Under the pieces are notes generated by a model that made no database searches, had not been told where the DNA came from, and worked only from the letters and a program-made list of their open reading frames with translations. DNA of 52,013 nt, taken from Candidatus Rokuibacteriota bacterium (lineage in GTDB: Bacteria; Methylomirabilota; Methylomirabilia; Rokubacteriales; CSP1-6). Of this stretch, positions 48,582-52,013 are shown in pieces. Each line of letters opens with the position of its first letter. Positions within the stretch are counted from its first letter, which is position 1. The stretch spans positions 1 through 52,013 of the forward strand of contig QHSA01000157.1 of assembly GCA_003220315.1 (NCBI GenBank), in the 5' to 3' direction. The translations under genes were made by a program, and so were the position numbers.

Positions 48582-48672
48582 TGATGGTGACGAGATACGA
48601 GGCAGACGGAGAAAACCAGAGATGAGCGATCGTCGGTCACATGGCCGATTGAACAACACTCTTCGGAGGAGC

Positions 48673-50463
48673 ATGAATCCAATGCGAATCGTCGACTCAT
48701 TGTCTCGACGCTCCCTACGCGCGACCCTCATCATCGGCTTGGTGCTGGCGACCGGCTCGTTGTCGGCAGCTCGCGAGGCACAGCCTACGACCACGAAACC
48801 AACCTGCGCGGCCGATAACGGCGGAATCACGCTGCCCGCCGGATTCTGCGCGACGGTGTTCGCGGACAACATCGGCCATGCCCGGCACCTCGTCGTGGCG
48901 CCGAACGGCGTGGTGTACGTCAACACCTGGAGCGGCCGGTACTATGGCAACGACACGCCTCCCGCCGGTGGATTCCTCGTGGGTCTATTGGATTCCACTG
49001 GTGACGGCCGGGCCGATGTCAAGCTTCGTTTCGGCGACAGCGTCCAGACCGGCAGTGGCGGGGGCACTGGCATCACGCTCTATCGTGGCGGGCTCTTCGC
49101 GGAGGTCGACGATCGCATCGTGCGATACGCCTTGCCCGCCACGGGGATCGTGCCGACCGAGGCGCCGACGGTGATCGTGTCGGGACTGCCTCTCACCGGT
49201 GACCATCCCATGCACCCGTTCGCCATCGATGCGCGGGGTGCGCTGTACGTCAACAGCGGCTCGGCCACCAACGCCTGCCAGGTGCAGAACCGCATGCCCA
49301 GGTCGCCCGGGCACCAGCCGTGCACAGAGACCGAGACGCGGGCCGGCATCTGGCGCTACGACGCCAACCGGACGGCGCAGCGATTCTCGCCCGCCGAGCG
49401 CTTCGTGACCGGCATCCGCAACGCGGGCGGCATTGCCGTCGATTCGATGGGCATCGGCATCTATGCGACCCAGCACGGCCGGGACCAGCTCGCGGAGAAC
49501 TGGCCGGCCCTCTACAAGCCCGAGCAGGGCGCCAACCTGCCGGCGGAGGAGCTGGTGCGGCTCGAGCGCGGCGCCGACTATGGGTGGCCCGAATGCTACT
49601 TCGACGACACGCAGCAGAAGCTGGTCCAGGCACCTGAGTATGGGGGCGATGGCGGGAAGGCCGTCGGGGTGTGCGCGCAGAGGCGAAGCCCTGTCGCGGT
49701 CTTCCCCGCTCACTGGGCGCCCAATGACCTCGTGCTCTACTACGGCGACCAGTTCCCCGTGCGCTACCGCGCAGGTGCATTCATCGCATTCCACGGCTCG
49801 TGGAACCGAGCGCCATTCCCGCAGGGCGGCTACAACGTGGTGTTCCAGCCGTTCGCGGACGGCAAGCCCACCGGGAAGTACGAGGTCTTCGCCGATGGCT
49901 TTGCCGGCGCCGTGAAGGAACCGGGCCGGGCCGCGCACCGGCCCGCAGGACTCGCCGTCGGACCCGACGGCGCGCTCTACGTCGCGGACGATGCGCACGG
50001 CCGGATCTGGCGCATCATCTATACGGGCACGGTTGCGGCGACACGCGGCGCGCCTGCATCCGCTCCATCCGAGCGCGCCGAAGCTTCAGCGCCCGCCGCC
50101 CCCGCTGAACGCGTCGGGCCGCCCGAGGGCATCCATCCCGACGCCGGCGCCGATGCCGCGGGCTTGCCGACGCCCAAGGGCGCAACGGCAGCGATGGTCG
50201 CGCTGGGCGACCGTCTCTATCACGGCAACACATGCGTCGGATGCCACGGATCCAACGCGGAGGGCACGCCGCTCGGATCCGACCTCACGAAAGGCAAATG
50301 GCTCTGGGGCGACGGCAGCCTCGCCGGGATCAGCCGGACGATCACCCAGGGCGTCGCGAACCCGAAGGAGCACACGGGCGTGATGCCGCCGATGGGCGGC
50401 GCGCAGCTCTCTCCATCCGACGTCTCGGCGCTCGCCGCCTATATCAAGGCGCTGAACCATTGA
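48673..50463 (+). CDS. PQQ-type sugar (sorbosone-like) dehydrogenase fused to cytochrome c
   Basis: 596 aa from the ATG at 48673 (GGAGGA upstream), starting a signal peptide (cleavage near SAAREA). The beta-propeller (about 45-460) has GFCATVFADNIGHARHLVVAPNG, HPFAIDARGALYVNSG, GIRNAGGIAVDSMG and the conserved RPAGLAVGPDGALYVADDA. A Pro/Ala linker leads to a cytochrome c domain (about 505-596) with Cys521-VGC-His525 and a Met in GVMPPMGG. It is a periplasmic dehydrogenase that passes electrons through its own heme. The frame is open upstream, but that part overlaps gene debris. Confidence 0.87.
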   Translation: MNPMRIVDSLSRRSLRATLIIGLVLATGSLSAAREAQPTTTKPTCAADNGGITLPAGFCATVFADNIGHARHLVVAPNGVVYVNTWSGRYYGNDTPPAGGFLVGLLDSTGDGRADVKLRFGDSVQTGSGGGTGITLYRGGLFAEVDDRIVRYALPATGIVPTEAPTVIVSGLPLTGDHPMHPFAIDARGALYVNSGSATNACQVQNRMPRSPGHQPCTETETRAGIWRYDANRTAQRFSPAERFVTGIRNAGGIAVDSMGIGIYATQHGRDQLAENWPALYKPEQGANLPAEELVRLERGADYGWPECYFDDTQQKLVQAPEYGGDGGKAVGVCAQRRSPVAVFPAHWAPNDLVLYYGDQFPVRYRAGAFIAFHGSWNRAPFPQGGYNVVFQPFADGKPTGKYEVFADGFAGAVKEPGRAAHRPAGLAVGPDGALYVADDAHGRIWRIIYTGTVAATRGAPASAPSERAEASAPAAPAERVGPPEGIHPDAGADAAGLPTPKGATAAMVALGDRLYHGNTCVGCHGSNAEGTPLGSDLTKGKWLWGDGSLAGISRTITQGVANPKEHTGVMPPMGGAQLSPSDVSALAAYIKALNH

Positions 50464-50482
50464 GCCGAGCGATGAAAGTAAC

Positions 50483-50505
50483 GGCGCCGCCACGAGCGCG
50501 GCGTC
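50483..50505 (+). terminator. Weak hairpin after the sugar dehydrogenase
   Basis: GGCGCCGC pairs with GCGGCGTC (one G-U) around a 7-nt loop, 20 bp past the stop. No U-tract. Confidence 0.35.
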
Positions 50506-50929
50506 GCCTGGAGCCACTCGTCGGGGCGGGCGGTCGCTCAGTACAACCGCCGAAAGCGTCTGTATTCAGCCGGCGACCGGTCGACAGCCGGCGCCGCGTC
50601 GCAATAATTTGAAACTCGCAAAACACTCGAGAAGGATGTTGCAAGGGCCGCGACTCTGGTAGTACGCTGGGTGCCTTCCGAGGACACCAATGAACCCAAA
50701 GATGGTCATGCCGCCGGAACGATCCGTTTCGGATTCGGCGCGTGATCGATCGGCACGTCCCTGCGGTCCTCGTCGCTGTTCTCTCGCGCCAGCTCGTCCC
50801 TGGGTGCGCCTCGTGGGCTCACCCGGGGCGATCTCAGGACAGTCATGACCAGTGAGACAGTGCCAGTTGAGCAACCCGGCACCGTGGTCGACGAATTGCG
50901 GATCAGAGATCGAACGGTGGAGACGGGCT
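50506..50929. other. Gene-poor spacer, 424 bp
   Basis: Slightly lower GC around 50590-50700. No open frame resembles a protein, and no RNA gene or repeat is evident. It contains the upstream region of the excisionase-like gene. Confidence 0.5.
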
Positions 50930-51157
50930 ATGTGGAACGAATGCGCTCCGGGCGAAAAACTTCTGACGAAAGGCGAAGTCGCGCAATTGTGCCGGGTCGA
51001 GATTCGCACCGTCGACCGATGGGTGGCCGCCGGCAAGATCAAGTGTTACCGGATCCCGAGCGGCCGCCTGCTGTTTCGAAAGAGAGACGTGCTAAAGAGA
51101 GATGTGCTGATGGCGGCTGATCGACGGGATGGGCGCGTCGTTCAGACCGGCCGTTGA
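50930..51157 (+). CDS. Excisionase/MerR-like helix-turn-helix protein
   Basis: 75 aa from the ATG at 50930 with GGAG upstream. The whole protein is a winged HTH of the excisionase family: LLTKGEVAQLCRVEIRTVDRWVAAGKIKCYRIPSGRLLFRKRDV. Such proteins bend DNA for phage or element excision or act as small regulators. No integrase or recombinase is in the window, so it may be a remnant of a mobile element or an orphan regulator. Confidence 0.75.
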   Translation: MWNECAPGEKLLTKGEVAQLCRVEIRTVDRWVAAGKIKCYRIPSGRLLFRKRDVLKRDVLMAADRRDGRVVQTGR

Positions 51158-51304
51158 TCCGGCGCGCCGTCCGAAAACTTTTTTTCGTCTGAGCACACGG
51201 GTCTCGCGCTCACACCGATGAGCGGACCCGACATTGGCGGACATCGTCGGACATTTCGCGCCAATCGCCGCCCTCCCGCTTGCGCGAGACCGGTGTCAGG
51301 GTTA

Positions 51305-51463
51305 CTAGTCCGCTTGCGATGCTGTCGACGTGGTGCGCACCCTGGCGCGATCGAGGCCGAAACCGAACGGATTGGGGGCGAAGCCGAAGAAATCCGGCGT
51401 GGTCTGATAGTAAAACGCGTTCCTCGGATTCAGCGGCAGCCCTTCGTTGGCAGGTGAACAGAG
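51305..51463 (-). pseudogene. Unidentified C-terminal coding fragment joined to the PsiE-like stub
   Basis: The minus-strand frame ending in TAG (51305-51307) reads NEGLPLNPRNAFYYQTTPD, then FFGFAPNPFGFGLDRARV and RTTSTASQAD. The Phe/Tyr/Pro-rich, low-Arg composition is unlike random high-GC frames, so it is probably a real C terminus. I do not recognise the family. It is out of frame with the PsiE-like piece just upstream. Confidence 0.4.
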
Positions 51464-51470
51464 GGTTCAT

Positions 51471-51617
51471 ATCACCGAGAAGCACCCGCTCGAAGGCGAC
51501 GGCCACTGCGACGAGCAGAACGAGCGCGATCGCTGCGAGGAGCGTTCCCAGACCCAGGTAGACCGCATCTTCGACCCGCATGAAGGCCTGCAGGATCGAT
51601 TCGCGCCAGGCCTGCAC
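51471..51617 (-). pseudogene. N-terminal stub of a PsiE-like membrane protein
   Basis: From a GTG at 51617 the frame reads MRVEDAVYLGLGTLLAAIAL and VLLVAVAVAFERVLLG: one amphipathic segment and the first transmembrane helix of PsiE-family proteins. It then breaks into unrelated sequence; the remaining helices are missing. A chance continuation would give a 135-aa product. Confidence 0.45.
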
Positions 51618-52013
51618 GGCCAGCCGTGGCCGTTTGTCGCATACCTCTCGCGTGTGCTCCCTTTCGAGCTGAGTCGTCGTTGTGACGGTCGTAGTGGGGC
51701 GCCCGTTGCCATTTGTCCGCTAGGACTTGCGCATTCTTGCGAAAACCGCGCGACTCGGTGCCTCTGGGCAACGGTCACGGCCCTTGTTCTCTCCGGCTCT
51801 TGTCTTTCTCTTGAGAGGGTCGATACCCTCCAAGGGTCCAACGGCTCCCCTGCGTGTGGGGGAACTGCAACGTTGACCCGTCGGCTCCCCTCCCAAGAGC
51901 AGATTCGGTCACAACCGGGAGGGCGGGCGATGGACGAATCGTACGAGCGACGCGGTTTCCGGTCGTGACTCTCTGCGCCTTCTGCCGTCAGCCGACGCAC
52001 GACTCCGGCGACC
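51618..52013. other. Gene-poor right end, 396 bp
   Basis: No supported gene. It contains one inverted repeat (listed separately) and several C-rich tracts. A gene may begin beyond the window edge. Confidence 0.45.
51810..51836. promoter_or_regulatory. Inverted repeat, possible operator or hairpin
   Basis: GAGGGT-CGAT-ACCCTC is perfect and is extended on both sides by near-complementary CTTGA / CAAGG. The layout recalls long-spacer MerR-type operators, but no matching -10 box is clear. Confidence 0.3.

Noticed and set aside
51447-51968. 173-codon plus-strand open frame at the right end
   Set aside because: Runs through the antisense of the PsiE-like fragment and a C-rich spacer; no motifs.
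1-52013. tRNA, rRNA, CRISPR array, transposase or integrase genes
   Set aside because: I looked for T-loop-like motifs, regularly spaced repeats and recombinase motifs and found none that hold up; a covariance-model and IS search would be needed to exclude degenerate examples.

Overview
High-GC bacterial chromosomal DNA, coding-dense on both strands, with no rRNA, tRNA or CRISPR array that I can see. The gene content suggests a soil or subsurface heterotroph. It includes a lanthanide-type PQQ alcohol dehydrogenase next to a fused XoxJ-like/cytochrome c protein, many amidohydrolase, luciferase-like, SDR and OYE-type oxidoreductases, a urea/amide-type ABC importer, and a pilin under a sigma-54 promoter and a GEMM-I riboswitch. 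Fused XoxG/XoxJ proteins are known from NC10-lineage bacteria, so Candidatus Rokubacteria/Methylomirabilota is my best guess. That is an inference, not a demonstrated placement.

Layout. 0-9 kb: a truncated exported protein, a MetE-like methyltransferase, a luciferase-like monooxygenase, a di-heme oxidoreductase behind a sigma-54-like promoter, then a minus-strand run (FabL/FabI-like SDR, PEP-utilizing phosphotransferase, zinc alcohol dehydrogenase, M24 peptidase-like protein) and a PIN/Phd toxin-antitoxin pair. 9-16 kb: cupin, a truncated Gfo/Idh gene, a Tat-exported amidohydrolase, a cyclase-family hydrolase, and the PQQ dehydrogenase with its fused partner. 16-23 kb: ornithine cyclodeaminase-like enzyme, then a compact plus-strand operon (cysteine hydrolase, five-gene urea-type ABC importer, LigB and LigA-like ring-cleavage dioxygenase) behind a good sigma-70 promoter. 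23-28 kb: CocE-like hydrolase, a small CHAT/caspase-like protein, Gfo/Idh oxidoreductase, second amidohydrolase.

28-34 kb is the most interesting block. A minus-strand operon encodes a cupredoxin-like protein, a membrane histidine kinase, a single-domain response regulator, a periplasmic superoxide-reductase-fold protein and a REC-adenylate/guanylate cyclase. It diverges from a type IV pilin gene that has a sigma-54 promoter and a GEMM-I aptamer in its leader. This puts copper/redox sensing, cyclic nucleotide output and pilus control side by side. 34-39 kb: OYE-family flavoprotein, lytic transglycosylase with a coupled small membrane protein, and a large FecR-like surface protein.

39-52 kb is a patchwork. 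It holds a MazEF-type module, an inositol monophosphatase, a thioesterase, an S9 peptidase, a methyltransferase, a lipoprotein, a response regulator/ECF sigma/AraC regulatory cluster and a PQQ-type sugar dehydrogenase fused to cytochrome c. These are interspersed with at least eight recognisable gene fragments (HAD, IMPase, phosphotransferase, SDR, FixJ, surface antigen, PsiE and unknown C-termini) and an excisionase-like HTH protein. This suggests repeated insertion and deletion at this end.
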